Shown one piece after another: positions 50,801-64,000 of a stretch of DNA of 64,000 nt (position 1 is the stretch's first letter; every line of letters begins with the position of its first letter). Both the position numbers and the translations under genes were made by a program. The DNA is from Torreya grandis (lineage: Eukaryota; Streptophyta; Pinopsida; Cupressales; Taxaceae), in contig JARHVA010004254.1 in the NCBI GenBank assembly GCA_037957365.1, positions 392,001 through 456,000 on the forward strand, written 5' to 3'. Under the pieces are notes generated by a model. That model was given only the letters and a program-made list of their open reading frames with translations. It searched no databases and had not been told where the DNA came from.

Positions 50801-52474
50801 ATCCCAAGAGTTGGGATGGCCAATGGAATTGAAGTTAGAATGACTAAATCCACAACAAGATATTATTGTTTAGTATTGGTTATTAACAAAGATGGAATGA
50901 AAGGGATTGTAAATGAAATGGAAAGAATTATGGAAGAAGGGATTGAAATTATGAGGAAAGGAAGTGAAATGGAAACCTAAGTATCTAATGAAGGGGATAC
51001 CTAAGTGTCCAATTGACTTGATTGTACTATTGGAAATGGACTTATTATCATAGGTAAACTGATGGTAATGGATGGTGGAGTCACTTGGGGTGAAGGAGGA
51101 GTGGAGATAGGAGAAGTGTTGGAACTGTAAAAATGATATAAATAGTTGGGGGATGTATCATAGAGATGGGAGTTGTGACTATTATTGAGATAGGAGTTGA
51201 AGTTGTGGGTGCTTTAATTATAGTTATATCCTTAGATGAAATGAGGATCAAATGATCTATTATTGATCCTTCTTTACTTGGTTTCCCCTTCTTGGCCTTT
51301 TATTTCTTCTTTATTTTGTAGGAGATCACTGGCCTATCTGGTTGCTCTATTAATACACCACTAGAACCCTTTATTGATGGTGTAACTCTTTGTTCCTTGA
51401 GTTTTAGTAGTTTTTTAGTGATACTATCTCCTTGGTCACTTGCACCCCTTTACTCTTGAGCCGATTGAGTGTTTTATTGACCATGTGGGTAGTTATATCT
51501 ATTAGAGAGAAAGATTTAGGAATAGACTACCTTACTATTGGAGGGGGTTACAACTATATCTTACTATCATAGTAGACCTTATCTACTAAGGACTCATCAT
51601 CCACCAAGTCCTTGAGGACTAGTGTTATATCAAAATATTTTTAGCCTAATCCAAGGTCATTCTCAAGAAGTCCCTCAATTTTACTTCCTCTTCATCATCC
51701 AAATATTCTTAGTAATATTCAAAGGAAAGGACATGGGAATATGCGGTGATTCCTAGTGTGCTAGTGATGTTACCATGAACATCATAGAAGGGTCTTGCCT
51801 TCAAAGCCTTCAAGGTCATCTATGTCATTTATATCTTTACACAATTGGCTTTGACTAGGGAGGGTCATATGTATCTATCTATACTGATTGGGAAATGAAT
51901 TCTCAACTTGTGTTTGTTGGATAATAGCTTGTGAGTTTCCATAAATTTCCTCATGAGCTCCATCAATTCCCATTTATCACTAAAATATATTAGAAGGGTG
52001 TAAGGGAATCCACTAATTTTCATACCCTAATGTATGAGTAGGTAAGGAACTAGATGAAATAAGAACCCCACTGGGTGGTCTCTATAGTAGCTACATCATA
52101 GAATCTCTTTATCTCTAGTTCCTTATCAAAAATTATTATGATGTAATATATGAATGCATCATTTAAACTCCTAAAGTGTTATCCTTTTTTCCCCCAGAGT
52201 GAGGTTAGGGTAATAGTTAAACACTTTATTTGCTTCATTAGCCACTGTGTTGAGTCCTGGGAAAGCTCTCCCTTTAGCCAATATATATACTAGGTAGGAG
52301 GTCATATAGAATTTTCTTATGGTTTTTACCTCCATCAACTACTTATAGAGGGAGTTAATGATAAATTTTTCATAGTGGATGTATTTTTTGTTATCATATA
52401 TAACCCATATGTACTAATACATCCAATTTGGGAAGTTCTTTGCATCATGACAACTAGTGATCCTATGTAATAAT
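47880..52474 (-). repeat. Element B 5' LTR, part left of element C
   Basis: Upstream of gag on the minus strand. 48515-52474 aligns with the 3' LTR pieces; 47880-48514 has no partner found. On its own strand it ends GATAATA just before the primer-site block. It is cut at 52474 by element C and should continue beyond the window. The 4595 bp present set a minimum LTR length. Confidence 0.8.
49230..52470 (-). pseudogene. Second copy of the LTR ORF of element B (partial)
   Basis: Counterpart of the frame at 27100-30435. It reads INLYSFGLDEDIIKEIFKAF near 49240-49310, the Pro/Ser-rich run VSTSPLISLQYPIPIVETSI within the 64-codon open stretch 50558-50752, and FNYYPNLTLGGKRITL and then LNDAFIYYIIIIFDKELEIK near 52100-52240. 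Many stops fall at different places from the other copy, while the amino-acid reading is maintained. This indicates that the ancestral LTR was coding. The N-terminal part is cut off by element C. No known family was recognised. Confidence 0.6.
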
Positions 52475-53060
52475 TATTATCACTTGGATTTACACCCTTT
52501 GAGTAGATGTCTCATCTCTCCTCATCCAAGTGGCACAAATGAAACACCTATAGGCTTTTGGGTAGCCTAAGGATGAGGTGAATCTCTAGATAGGGCTAGC
52601 TCCATTGATGTACCACTTGTAAAACACTACTACACCTAAACTTTAGGGGTGGGAAGGGAGAGAGAAAATTGAAAGAAAAATATCTTAAGGGAGGTGATAC
52701 ACCAAATAAGTTTATGATTTCCAACCAGTTTTATGTTACACATGAAATCAAGGACTAACCAAATATACATTTCTCCAATTTACATCTTCTCACATCAATA
52801 TTACATTATGAAGTTATGAAAGAATGTTTAGGCTAGGAAGACTAGATAAGAGGCCTTGGATGGCACTAGTGAATAGACTAACTCACTCAACCTTGAAACT
52901 TCCTATAAAATTTCACATGTCCTACAAGAAGAAGCTTTCCAACTACAAATAGGTAAGAGAATGAAACAATAACGTTAAGGAAACAACAAGTCATCACTAA
53001 GAAAACTCAATAATCCAAGTAAACACACTATAAAAATTTATGGAAGAGGTAAAAATCAAT

Positions 53061-53066
53061 TTTATT
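53061..53066 (-). terminator. Polyadenylation signal, element C 3' LTR
   Basis: AATAAA on the minus strand (plus TTTATT), about 160 bp downstream of the TATA box, as in element A. Confidence 0.45.
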
Positions 53067-53224
53067 ATTAATCAAATGGTATTAAAATGATCAAGGATTC
53101 ACCATACTCAGGTGGAGCATAAGTTATAAAGGCCAAAATGGTTAGTTCTTATAGAAATTGAGAGAGAGAAAAGAAGAGAGAAGTCCAAAGGTCACAAGGA
53201 CACTTGTCAAGCTGAAAAAAGGAG

Positions 53225-53233
53225 TTATATATG
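53225..53233 (-). promoter_or_regulatory. TATA box of element C 3' LTR
   Basis: CATATATAAC on the minus strand, within the block shared with element A (GCTTGACAnnTGTCC and a CT-rich run downstream). Confidence 0.5.
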
Positions 53234-56200
53234 CATGAGAAAGGAATTTGGAATGGACCATGCAAGGAAAAAATAAAAAGTGGCTCTCCAAATCATGAAA
53301 CTCTTGCAAAGTGGCATGAAAGTTCTCATTCTTGCTTAGAAAACTACCTTCATCATCCACACCTATTTATATGTCCCAAAACTAAATAGGGATAGTTTTG
53401 ATGATTGGAATGAGAGATAATTCTTTCATACATGCCTCTCTATGCATTGGTTTCAATCTTGGTCATCTAGAATCTTCCATAAATGAGTTATCACCATCTA
53501 CAATCTAAAAAACTCCTCTTTCCCACACCTTGCACTCTTGGCCTCAAATTTGGATTTAGTTTCCCATTAAAATCCATAAAATTGAGTTTATTACATGTTT
53601 CAATACCCTCCATGTCCTTAGAGACATTATGTACACCTTAAAATTAGTTCACTTGAAGTTTTCTACCCTTCTCACTAGCTTGGTCACTATGCCAATTTTG
53701 ACTAGCTGAGATGAAGCTAGTTTTTTGAATAATAAAGAGTTTTTATAAATAATTAAATGTAAATTAGGGGTTATCCCAAGTCATAATACTTCTCCAAAAG
53801 TTAGTTTAATCTTCAGACTCCTAGAACTTACAAAACACACAAAATAGTCAAAAGTACCCTATTTTATACCCTATTTCTACAATTCCATACAACTCATCTA
53901 GATGGGGAGTATCTTGAAAGATTAATATGAAACCTTAAATAACTTTAATGGTCATTTTATCCCAAATTGATATCTCTCCAAGCTTGTTTCCTTCATCAGG
54001 TCACTAGCAAAGGTTTAACAATGGTTTTAGCCTATTTTGACCTCTTAAGATTTGTTCATAAATTTAGGACGTTGTAACTTCAAAAAAATTCCATAAATAT
54101 GATTCTAAGGACCCCTAATAACCTCCCCAAACTCCTTTTACCTCCATGAAAATCCTCCAAGAAGATGTGAGCACTTTAACCTAGCCTATCAATTTCTTCC
54201 TTTATGTTACATAGGCCTAATGCTACCTTGTAGCCAAAAGATAACTTCCTTGTGTTTATTATAAAATTTTAAAGTTTAAAAAAACCTATAATTACCCTAA
54301 TAACATGAAAAAATAGTTTTTAATTCCTATATCATGATAAAATTTAATTTGACTTTTCATTTGACCTCTAGGCTTGAACCTTACCTAACAGGCCTGTCTA
54401 CACCTTTGAGGATTTAGATCTCCCTATAAGGCTTCTTCCCTATATGATATTATTTTCATTTTTACCAATATTTTTTTAAACATACAAATTCACCCTAAAA
54501 CCTTCCAAGTACTCCTTATCATCTCTTCTTCTCATTCACCAATTAGGCCTAATTGAGACCCCTGAGGTTTTCCTACATATGGTTATCTATCAACACTTTT
54601 GAGTGTTTTATTATCAATATATGGATAAATTCATGTTTTTTCCAACTCAAATAATATTATTTCATCATCCTAAATCATCATATGGTGTTTCCAAGGCACC
54701 CAACACTCATTTAGGTCACATTTTCTCCATACATGCCAGAAAGTAGCCTACCTATAAGACAAAATAGAGGATATGTAATTTACTTGTTAAATAAAAAAAC
54801 TTACATGAGTGTGTTCCTTATTCCATGAGTACCACCTGTAAAAAAATTTAGGTCAAAATGACCTCTTGCACCTTCAAATGTCTAAAATCTCAAGGCAAAC
54901 TTTCCAAGCATTGACTATGTACAGAAATGGCATATGAACTGTATGTTGTCTTATTTGGAGATTTTTTTCCCCTATTTTCATGAAATGGTAACATAATATT
55001 TTTATAATCATGATTAATATGTTTCACAACCAATTATTACTCTAACCTATCCTTTTCTTCCTCATAAACCTTCTAAGTGATAGGGATTTAGTTCAGCTGT
55101 TGACTATGTTTTACTCCAAGCATCATACCTGTAGGTGATTTTGCATGTTTTAGGCCTTAAAAATAGTGTATAATCCCTCATAAAATATTAAAATACTCAT
55201 TTCATATATTACCTTGCTTAACTTCACACTTTTGGGTTTTAGAATTACTCCCAAGGTCAATCATAGTTAGTTGACTGTGTATTCTGCCTCTTTGATTTCT
55301 ATAGCTGCATACCTCCCTAAGAGGACCTTGATCATGATGTGTAGAGATATTTATTTAATATTCAAGGTGACATAGTATTTATTTTACCTTAATTCACTTT
55401 TAATTGGCTAAAACACTCTCAAAATACCATGCTTAGGTCATTATCTACCTATAGTCACCTAAAATTGGTTGTAAGTGAATATTTCACATGAAGGGACCCT
55501 TGTAGGTGTACATAAGGTTCAAAACATCACTAAAAAAATCTTAATAATAGGATATATTCCCATTTTTATTAATTTCATCAAAAAAATCATTTATATCTCA
55601 ATGTTTAAACTCCTCCTCATGAATGAAATGGAAAATAGGTCTTTGTTGTAGGTGGACAATTTTAGAATTAGGCATGCCTATAGGTGATAATGAAACTCAA
55701 ATCATTGCATATCAACTCATATTAATGATCCTTTAGGTAAAAAATTTTCCTTTAAACTATTTTGAACTATATAAATCATGGAAACATGACCTAGTCTTAA
55801 AACCTTGGGTTAGGATTTGAAGGAGGCAGTGTGGTTGTAGGTATTGGCTAACCTTGGAGGCCATTTCAACTTGAAAGTTGCTAATAATATAACACTTAAG
55901 GCCTTATATAACCTTTATAATCATCATACACCCATTTAAACCTCTTAATAATTCCATTATATTTCATACTCTACAATGTGAACTCTTTCTCAAGTCTGAG
56001 CACTCAGTTGGTTGTAGGTGATTGTGTTTAAGCCATTTATACGGATTGACTCATCCTTGGTGAGTGAAAACCATCTTCCATGTAACTCATTTATGTTTTC
56101 CATGGAAATTATGTGTTTTTTAGTGAAACAAGACATTCCAATTATACTATTATGCACTAAAACTCATTACATTGATTTGGGAGACCAACTTAGCTCACAT

Positions 56201-57630
56201 GGTTGTAGATGACTCTAAGTGATTTCATTGTTTAGAACACAACTTGGGACCTCTTGGAAATAAATCTATCCAACCCAAAAAACACTCTTATTTTGAAAAT
56301 AAAAATACCTACATATGATATTATAAATTAATGTATTATGAGGTCCTAAAACCAATGCAACTCTATATGAGGAACCTCAAAAAAGGGCCTAGATCTTTGT
56401 TTTGACAATTTTGGGAAATTGTCCCAAAGTGCTACAAGTTTGCTCCAAGACCATTTGTGATTTTCTAGTTGCCCCAACTCACTTCAACATTATTATAAAT
56501 GATTAACAATAATTTTTAGACTCTCCAAACATCATATAATGTTCAAACACATTTTTCATGCTCCTCCAAGAAGTGGTAGGCCATACAATGGTTGTGGATG
56601 ACCATTTTGTGCATTTACTTGCTCTCTTGGATCTTGGAGTGGATTTTGAAGTTGGATTTGGAATTTAAGATGAATAAATTACATTTATGATAAATTATGC
56701 ATCACTTCACTTCATTTTATAATAATAACATAGAATAAATCGCCAGTAATTGGAAAACATGACTGCAACTCCACTCTTTCACTTCTCCTTACAAACTGAG
56801 TTGGTTGGCTCATCAAATCAAATCTAAATGTGAAAACATGGATAACATGATATAATGGATTAAAAATAATATTTAACCAATCTTAGTGACTAGATTTTAT
56901 GTAAGTAACCAAACCAAATCAAAACCTACAAGGTGTCTAGATTAGTAAGCAAAAAAACATAGTCAACTTCATGAGGATGATTCATAAATCATAGGCCACC
57001 ATTCCTCTAAATATTATTATTTAAATTAATATATATGAGTTTAAATTCACCTCCCAAATTCATTTTACCTAGAATTTCTCTAAATTTTTATACCAAGTAC
57101 AAACCTAAAGACTAGTTATTTATGCCTAGAAGGGTGAAAAAGGAGCAGAATGGTTTTAACCCAATGTTGACACTTCTAGAGTAATTAAATCATTTAAATG
57201 GATCTTAGGAAGCTTAAAATTAATCTCATGACCTTACCCCTTATGGCACACTTCCCCATGGGTCGTACAAGTGCCAAACTCTTCTCTTTTCCCAAGGAAA
57301 CTACTCTTTCTTCCAAAGAACCATCACTTTAAGTTATGAATAGTTGATTAAGGCATAATAAGACACATGTCATGTGATTTCACCTTTTAAAACCTTCACA
57401 CTTCCATAAGAGGTTGTATAACTCATTTAATGCCCTATTTTGACCCCCAAAATGACTCAAAATGATATAAGGACTTAAAGACTAATGACCAAGGCTAATA
57501 TGATATTAAATAACATAAAATGACCTATGATATACCTTATGACCAAATATTAGACCCCTAAAACATATAAAACTCAAGTTTATACTTATATGGGTCCTAA
57601 TTTGACCTAAAAGATCAAATTTAGTCAACA

Positions 57631-58300
57631 AATTGGTGACTCATAGGGGTAGTGTGCTTGCTATACTAACTAGACCAATAGCCTTATCAGTCCATTGGGC
57701 TTAAGGAGTCATCTAAATTTTTAGACACAGTAAGAGGACCTTGACAAAAATATTTGACCAAAACAATACAACTTGAATACCTCAACTACACAAAGCAAGG
57801 CAAACACACTAACAAGACACACACACACACACACACATGTGCTCAAGGAACTTAGGGGAATCAACAAAAAAACTATTATGCACAACTAGAATCTAAGCAT
57901 ACCTCATTTCTAAGATCAAAAGGAAAGTTTTTTGAATATCCTTCTTGGTGAGATGAATCATGGTGCCAAGCATGTTGCTCTTTAGATTGAACATTTGGTA
58001 GATCAGACCTTCTTCTTGGCACTTTACTTACTACTCTCTCAAGTAGACCATCTTCAAATAGGTTTAAATTTAAAATTATTCCTTTTGGCCTTGTATAAAT
58101 ACTTCATATTGCTACCAACTCTTCATCTCATGATCAACTTGCATCTTCTTTGTAGGCATGGTTTCAAGAGGAATGGTTTCTTTTTCCTTAGAATCTTGAG
58201 GCAAATAGAAACTTTTCTTAACATCCAAAGGCTGATGTCAAATTTTATCTTGCTCATCTATGACATTTTGGACAATATCATCTTTCTTACCATCACTTGT
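57631..58300 (-). other. Element C 3' internal region
   Basis: Equivalent of 20732-21212 in element A. It shares the motif reading TTGGTGACTC next to the LTR and a CTATACTAACTAGACCAATAG block. No coding signal was identified with confidence. Confidence 0.5.
57816..57837. repeat. (AC)n microsatellite
   Basis: About eleven AC units in the internal region of element C. The matching place in element A (near 21008) has only a short GTGTGT, so the tract expanded in one lineage. Confidence 0.9.
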
Positions 58301-60212
58301 AATCAACTCTAAGGCATTTGTAGACCCCTTGAGAGACTCAAACTCATTACAAATGTTTTCAAAATTCTACCACAAGTCCTCATCTTATCTTTGATCAACA
58401 TCATGAAGGGGAAAAATAAGATAAATTCCTTCATCCTCTTATTTATAATCCAAAAATACTTCATCTAAGATTTATTCTTTGACACAAAGAAGGCATTATT
58501 CATTATCAACCAAACAAGAAGACTCAACATAAGGACTCACATCTTATTTATCACTTATGACCTCTTAAGGGCTCTTAAATTGTATCTCAACTATCATAAT
58601 TTTATCTTGCTTCTCAAGGGCTTCAAGATCTTCAGTCTCCATCTCCTTCTTAGTGATGCCAATACTAGGCATCTTGTAATCATGTGGCTTAGCCCAATGA
58701 AGCTGCCAAGGAGTTGCTAATTATTCATGCAAGAATTTTTTATTTTCCTTAACCAAATGATACTCTTTACATTCCCATACATATTTCCATCAAGGAAAAT
58801 GGTGATGGGGTGAGGACAAGATGAACTAGCTGGTGGAGATGGAACATGTAACTCAAAATTAGATTGAGAATGAATTGTAGGGGATTCTTTTAGGAGCTCT
58901 TGAGGACGGGGAGGCAGAATTTGGGATAAAATAGCTTGGTTTTTTTCCTTCCATTTGAAAATAATTTCATTTCAATATTATTTAACTTTATGACTCTCTT
59001 AAAGAGGGGTATATAGGTGTGTTTAAGCATAGGATCCTCTTTTAACTCTAAACCTTCCATCACACCTTGACTTGGTAATTTCATTTTTGACTCTAGATAT
59101 TCAATTTTCTTGGATAGGTTCTCTTGTAAAATTCCCTCTTAAATATTATATGCATCTTCATGATGATGAGGAGTACAAGAGGGGTGACATTAAAAATAAG
59201 AGGTTTCTTAAGGAAGGGTGGGAAGGACTTGCATAGAATCAAGTTCTTGATTCTTTCTCAACCTCACACTCTTAATCTAGGATTTTATAGTATTTATTTC
59301 CCCATGACTCCACTATCTTATTCCAGCTTATTATTTTAATATTATGAGTCTCTTCTTGATTTAGTGATGCAATTTGAAGAGTGGATGAAGTGTTCAAGAA
59401 AATTGGGATCCCTTTAGTCTTGGATTCTCCACCTTGTCTCCAACTAGGAATCTCATATCTAGAGGTCTCTTCTTGAGGTGGGGATGAAATGGGAGAGGAA
59501 AATGAGAGCTTATCTTACACTTAATTTTCTACTAATATGGATTGATTCATCTACATACTATCCAACTTAATATATCTATCAAGATTTGCTTCAAAAATAA
59601 GGTTTCTCTTTTCAACATTCCCTTCCAATTGATTGGGAAAAGGATGACTTTGGTAAGCTTGATTAGGCTCATGAGTAGGGGTCAAGTAAGATTAAAATAA
59701 ATGTGGGGAAGTGTATATGAAGGTTGATATGTTTTTTGAAGCTACCTTTAATGAATTCTTAGCCTAACCTCTAAGGATGAAACTAGGCCACTCACATTTA
59801 GCATCTCACTTGTGAGCCTTTACCAATTGGCTCTCTCAATAGGTTCCCACTCTGTTTTGACCAAATATAATGCATCTTTAACCTTATGAATAATATGACT
59901 AGGAACATCTTGACCATATCCCCTTTGTGTGTCAAGATCCAACATGTACTTCTCATATCCCAAGAGTGTTTTCTTGAAAGTTATAATGGATTAAATTGAG
60001 AACTGACTAGGTTGACTCAAAGGATTAATATATTGAGGAGGTTGGTTATAGGACTGATATACTTCATGAAAATTATCACAAGGGTCATATTTTAGTTGAT
60101 AAAGATCATGAAAAAATTGGTAATAATCACACCAAGGCTGATAGGGAATGTCATAAGTTTGATATGTCTCACCAACTTGTGTAAAATAGTACTCAATACT
60201 AAGGTCAGCCAT
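58300..60212 (-). pseudogene. Internal ORF of element C, homologue of the element A ORF
   Basis: Starts at the ATG at 60212 (MADLSIEYYFTQVGETYQTY), with a Tyr/Gln-rich N-terminus open for 73 codons. Then YMLDLDTQRGYGQDVPS and VKDALYLVKTEWEPIE (about 59840-59950) match the conserved block of element A. Pro/Ser-rich and charged stretches follow with many stops. Around 58890-59084 there is another open stretch (MKLPSQGVMEGLELKEDP). The C-terminal limit is uncertain. No recognisable enzyme motif. Two diverged elements keeping the same block argues that it once encoded a protein under selection. Confidence 0.6.
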
Positions 60213-60379
60213 GGAACTTTATTAGGAAGCAAGAATATAAGGAATGGTTATCAAAAATATTTAAAATGAGTATCTGGGCTACTTTACCAATTGATTTAAC
60301 TTTAGAGTCACCATTGATGCTTGGATAGATGCCTCCAAAGGTTGATTGTTGAAAGACAACACCAAAAATATTTCAACTT

Positions 60380-60413
60380 CTTAGACTAAGAGTTCCACCG
60401 AGCATGCCAAAAA
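60380..60413 (-). promoter_or_regulatory. Candidate primer-binding site of element C
   Basis: The minus strand reads TTTTTGGCATGCTCGGTGGA immediately after the LTR end. This is the best-preserved copy of the block shared with elements A and B. Confidence 0.55.
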
Positions 60414-63400
60414 TTATTTTCACCCTTTGAGGAGATGTCTCAACTCTGATCATCCAAGTGGCATGATTGAAACACCTCTAGTCTTATGGGTAGCCTAGGA
60501 TGAGATGAATCTCTAGATAGGGTTATCTCCCTTGATGTACCACTTATAGAACACTACTACACCTAAACTTTGGGGGGTGGGGGGGGAAGGGAGAGATAAA
60601 ACTAAAATAACACTATCATAAAGGAGGTGATATACCAAATAATTTTATGACTTCCAACTAGCTTCATATTACACATGAAACCAAGGACTAACCAAACATA
60701 CACTTCTCCAATCTACATTTTCTTACATCAATATTACATTATGAGGTTATGGATTAATGTTTACGCTATGAGGAATATACAAGAGGCCTTGGATGGCACT
60801 AGTGAATAGACTAACTCACTCAACCTTGACACTTCCAAGAACACTTCACATGCTCTACAATAAGAAGCTTTCTAACTATAAATAAGTGAGATAATGAAAC
60901 AATAATGTTAAGGAAATAACAATCCATCACTAAGAAAACTCAATAATCCAAATAAACACACTATTAATAGTTATAGAAGAGGTAAAAATTAGTATTCTTA
61001 TTGATCAAATGGTATGCAAATGAGTAGGGCTTCACCATACTCAGGTGGAGCATAAGTTACAAACACTAAAATGGCTAGTTCTTATACAACTTGAGAGAGA
61101 TAAGTCCAAAGTCATAACTACACTTGTCAAGATGATAAAAGGAGTTGCATATTCATGATAAATGAATGTGTAATATACCTTTCAAGGTAAAAAATAATAG
61201 GTGGCTCTCCAAGTCATGAAACTCTTGCAAAATGGCATGAAACTTCTCATTCTAGCTTAGAAAATTACCTTCATTATCCACATTTATTTGAATGAGAGGG
61301 AAGGATTTTATACATGCTTCTCCATGAAATAGTTACAATCTTGGTCATCTATAATCTTCCCAAAATGATCTATTACTATCTGAAGTCTTAAAAACTCCTC
61401 TTTCCCACACCTTGTGCACTTGGCCTCAAATTTAGATTCAATTTCCCATGAAAATATGTAAAATGGAGTTTATGACATGTTTCAAGTCCCTCCATTTCCT
61501 TAGATGCATCAGGTATACCTTAAAATTATCTCACTTGAATTTTTCCACCCTTCTCACTAGCTTGGTCAATATGCTAGTTTTCACTGGCTGAGATAAAGAT
61601 ATTTGCTTGAATACTTAAGATTTGTTCTAAAGAATTAAATGGACATTATGGGTTATTCCTATTCCTAATCCTTCTCCCAAAGATGTTTTCATCTTTATAA
61701 TCCTCTTGGAACCTACAAAACACATAAAACAATTAAAAGTACCCTATTTTGAACCTTGTCTATACAATTTTTTACAACTCATCTTGATAGGGAGTAACAT
61801 GAGAGAGTCCTATAAAAACTCTAATCACTTTCATGGTCATTTTATCCCAACTTCATATCTCTCCAAGCTTGTTTCCTTCATTGGGTCACTATCAAGGTTT
61901 TAATAAGGGTTTTAGCTTGTTTTAACCTCTTAAGCTTTATTCATAAATTTGGGATGTTGTAACTTTAAAAAAAATCCACTGATGTGATTTTGAGGACCCC
62001 TTCTAACCTCCCCAAAATCCTTTTGCCTCCATGGAAATCCTATAAGAAGACATGAAAACTTCAACCTAGCCTATCGATCTCTTTCTTTGCTTTGCACAAG
62101 CATAATGCTACCTTTGAGCCAAAATATGACTTCCTTGTGTTTCTTCTACAAGGTGAAAGTTTAAACCCACTTGGAATGACCCTAAGAACATTCCACAATA
62201 GGTTAGCATATGGATTGTATGTTGTATTATTTGGAGGTTTTCTACCCCTTTTTTCATGATATAAGGGTCTCCTACTATGTTTATAGTCATGAATAATATT
62301 TTTCATAACCAATCATTACGCTAAACTATCCCTTTCTTCCTCATAGACCTTCTAAATGGTAGGGATTTAGTTTAAATGTTGACTGTGTTTTGCTCCAAAC
62401 ATCATACCTGTAGGTAATTTTACATGTTTTAAGCCTTTAAAATAGTGTATAATCCCTCTTAAAATCTTCCAATAATTATTTCATCTATTCCCTTGCTTAA
62501 CTTCACACTTTGGGGTTTTATAATTACTTCCAAGGCTAGTCACAGTTAGTTGACTATGTATTGTACCTCTTTGATTTCTATAGGTGCATACCTTCCTAAG
62601 AGGACCTTGATCATGATGTGTAGAGATTTTTCTTGAATATTCAAGGTCACCTAGTATTTTATTTTACCTACATTCACTTTGGATGGGCTAAAACACCCTC
62701 AAAACACCATGCTTAGGTTATTGTCTGCCTACAATCACCTAAAGTTGGTTGTAAGTGAATATTTCACATGAAAGGACCCCTATAGGTATACATAGGGTTT
62801 AAAAACTCACTAACCAAATATTCCTGATATTATTTATGCCCATTATAATTTATTTCATCAACCAATAATTGATATCTCAATGTTTAAACCCCTCCTCATG
62901 AATGATATGGAAAATAGGTCTTGGTTGTAGGTGGACAATTTTAGAATCAGGAATGCCTATATGTGCTAATGAGACTCAAATCATTTCATATCAACTCTTA
63001 TTAATTATAATTTAGGTAAAAAATGGTCCTTTAAACTATTTGGAACTATATAAATCATGTAAAAATGATCTAGTCTTGCAACCTTGGGTTAGGCTTTGAA
63101 GGAGGTAGTGTGGCTCTAGGTATTGGCTAGCCTTGGAGGCCACTTCAACTTGAAAGTTACTAATAATATGACACTTAAGGCCTTATTAAACCATGATACT
63201 AATCATATAACCCTTAAAACCTCTTAATAATTCCATTATATTTCACACTCTACAATTTGAACACTTTCTCAAGTCTGAGCACTAAGTTGGTTATAGGTGA
63301 TTGTGCTTAATCCATTTATACGGACTGACCCATCCTTGGTGAGTGAAAACCATATTACATGTACCTCCTTGATGTTTTCCATTTAAATTATGTGTTTTTT

Positions 63401-64000
63401 AGTGCAACAAGACATTCCCATTCTACTAGTATTTACTAAAACTCATTGCATTGATTTTGGAGACCGACTTAGCTCACATGGTTGTAGACACATTGAGTGA
63501 TTTTAGTATTTAGAAGGCAACTTGGGACCTCTTGAAAACCAATATCTCTAACTCAAAAACCACTCTTATTTTTAAAATAAAAATACCTATGTAGGATATT
63601 GGAAATTAATTTATTATGAGGTCCTAGAAACCAATTCAACTCTATATGAGGAACCTCAAAAAAGGGCTTGGACATCTATTTTGATAGTTTCGAGAAATTG
63701 TCCCAAAGTGCTACAAGTTTGATCCAAGACAATTTTTGATTATCTAGTCTCCCCAACCCACTTCAACATTATTCATAATGATTACCAAGCATTTTTATAC
63801 TCTTTAAATATCATATAATGTTCAAACACATTTTTCATGCTCCACCAAGAAGTGACAGGTTATACAACTACTATAGATGACCATGTTGTGCATTTACTTT
63901 CTCTCTTGGTTATTAAAGTGGATTTTGAAGTTGGATATAGAATTTAATATGAATAAAATACATTTATGAGAAATAATATATCACTTCACTTCTTTTTTAA
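60414..64000 (-). repeat. Element C 5' LTR, truncated by the window end
   Basis: Matches 52475 to about 56,700 of the left LTR. The expected remaining 1.5-2 kb, the element's right end and the rest of element B's 5' LTR lie outside. No gene was seen in it; the short minus-strand frames near 62061-62312 are not conserved motifs. Confidence 0.88.

Larger units (their letters stand above)
52475..57630 (-). repeat. Element C 3' LTR (5.2 kb)
   Basis: Aligns with 60414-64000 over the part in the window, for example ACACTACTACACCTAAACTTT at 52624 and 60551. The plus-strand right end is CAACA (57626-57630), so the LTR begins TGTTGACTAAA on its own strand, like element A. The left end reads TATTATCAC, a decayed TGTTGTCAC. 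Confidence 0.9.
13425..64000 (-). mobile_element. Element B: giant Tat/Ogre-like Ty3/gypsy element, host of three insertions
   Basis: Minus-strand element whose own DNA is 13425-13544, 26556-35643, 44659-52474 and presumably sequence beyond the window. The rest is inserted elements A, D and C. The 5' LTR is on the right (from 47880), followed on the minus strand by leader, gag, protease, RNase H, RT, RNase H and integrase. The 3' LTR is on the left, split by element A. Evidence for LTRs: 26556-30435 (with 13425-13544) aligns collinearly with 48515-52474. A sampled 71-bp block differs at 7 positions by hand count. Integrase after RT places it in Ty3/gypsy, and a second RNase H suggests the Tat lineage. 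The right end lies outside the window. Confidence 0.8.
52475..64000 (-). mobile_element. Element C: minus-strand relative of element A, truncated by window end
   Basis: Left LTR 52475-57630, internal 57631-60413, right LTR from 60414 to beyond the window. It is inserted in the 5' LTR of element B: the B match (GTGATCCTATGTA at 30411 and 52457) stops at 52474. LTR ends, promoter block and internal ORF match element A on the opposite strand, but the LTR interiors are diverged, so it is another subfamily. The target duplication cannot be checked because the far end is missing. No gag, RT or integrase was seen. Confidence 0.85.

Overview
The window looks like intergenic DNA of a seed plant with a very large, AT-rich, repeat-packed nuclear genome. 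A gymnosperm would fit, but the sequence does not settle the species. I found no intact host gene, no tRNA or rRNA, and nothing bacterial or organellar. Every coding signal is a decayed transposable element. Most reading frames carry stops, and many of these look like CAA/CAG codons changed to TAA/TAG, as expected from long-term C-to-T decay of methylated DNA.

Layout. 1-3.2 kb: unassigned AT-rich DNA with a degenerate tandem repeat and a (TG)48 microsatellite. 3.2-12.2 kb: an L1-type LINE on the minus strand, split within its reverse transcriptase by a full-length but dead Ty1/copia element (6059-11536, minus) with two LTRs and a TCATA target duplication. 12.2-13.4 kb: nothing recognised. 13.4-64 kb: one giant Ty3/gypsy element (element B, minus strand, Tat/Ogre-like) with three further retroelements inside it. 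Element A (13545-26555, plus) sits in B's 3' LTR. Element D (35644-44658, minus) sits in B's pol. Element C (52475 to beyond the window, minus) sits in B's 5' LTR.

How the parts relate. B has gag, protease, an extra RNase H placed before RT, RT, RNase H and integrase. Its LTRs exceed 4.5 kb and contain a long same-sense ORF of unknown function, readable in both LTR copies. A and C are large non-autonomous elements with about 5.2 kb LTRs and a 2.5-2.8 kb internal region. They carry no recognisable gag or pol, but share one conserved ORF of unknown function. The LTR 3' ends and the leader (primer-site region) of A, B and C resemble each other, so B-type elements may have mobilised A and C. D is a separate gag-only element with matched 1201-bp LTRs and an unusual array of GTCGAC palindromes.

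The observations most worth follow-up are the LTR-embedded ORF of B, the conserved ORF of A and C, the RNase H position in B, and the palindrome array in D. Coordinates come from reading and hand alignment; LTR edges described as approximate could move by tens of bases or more.
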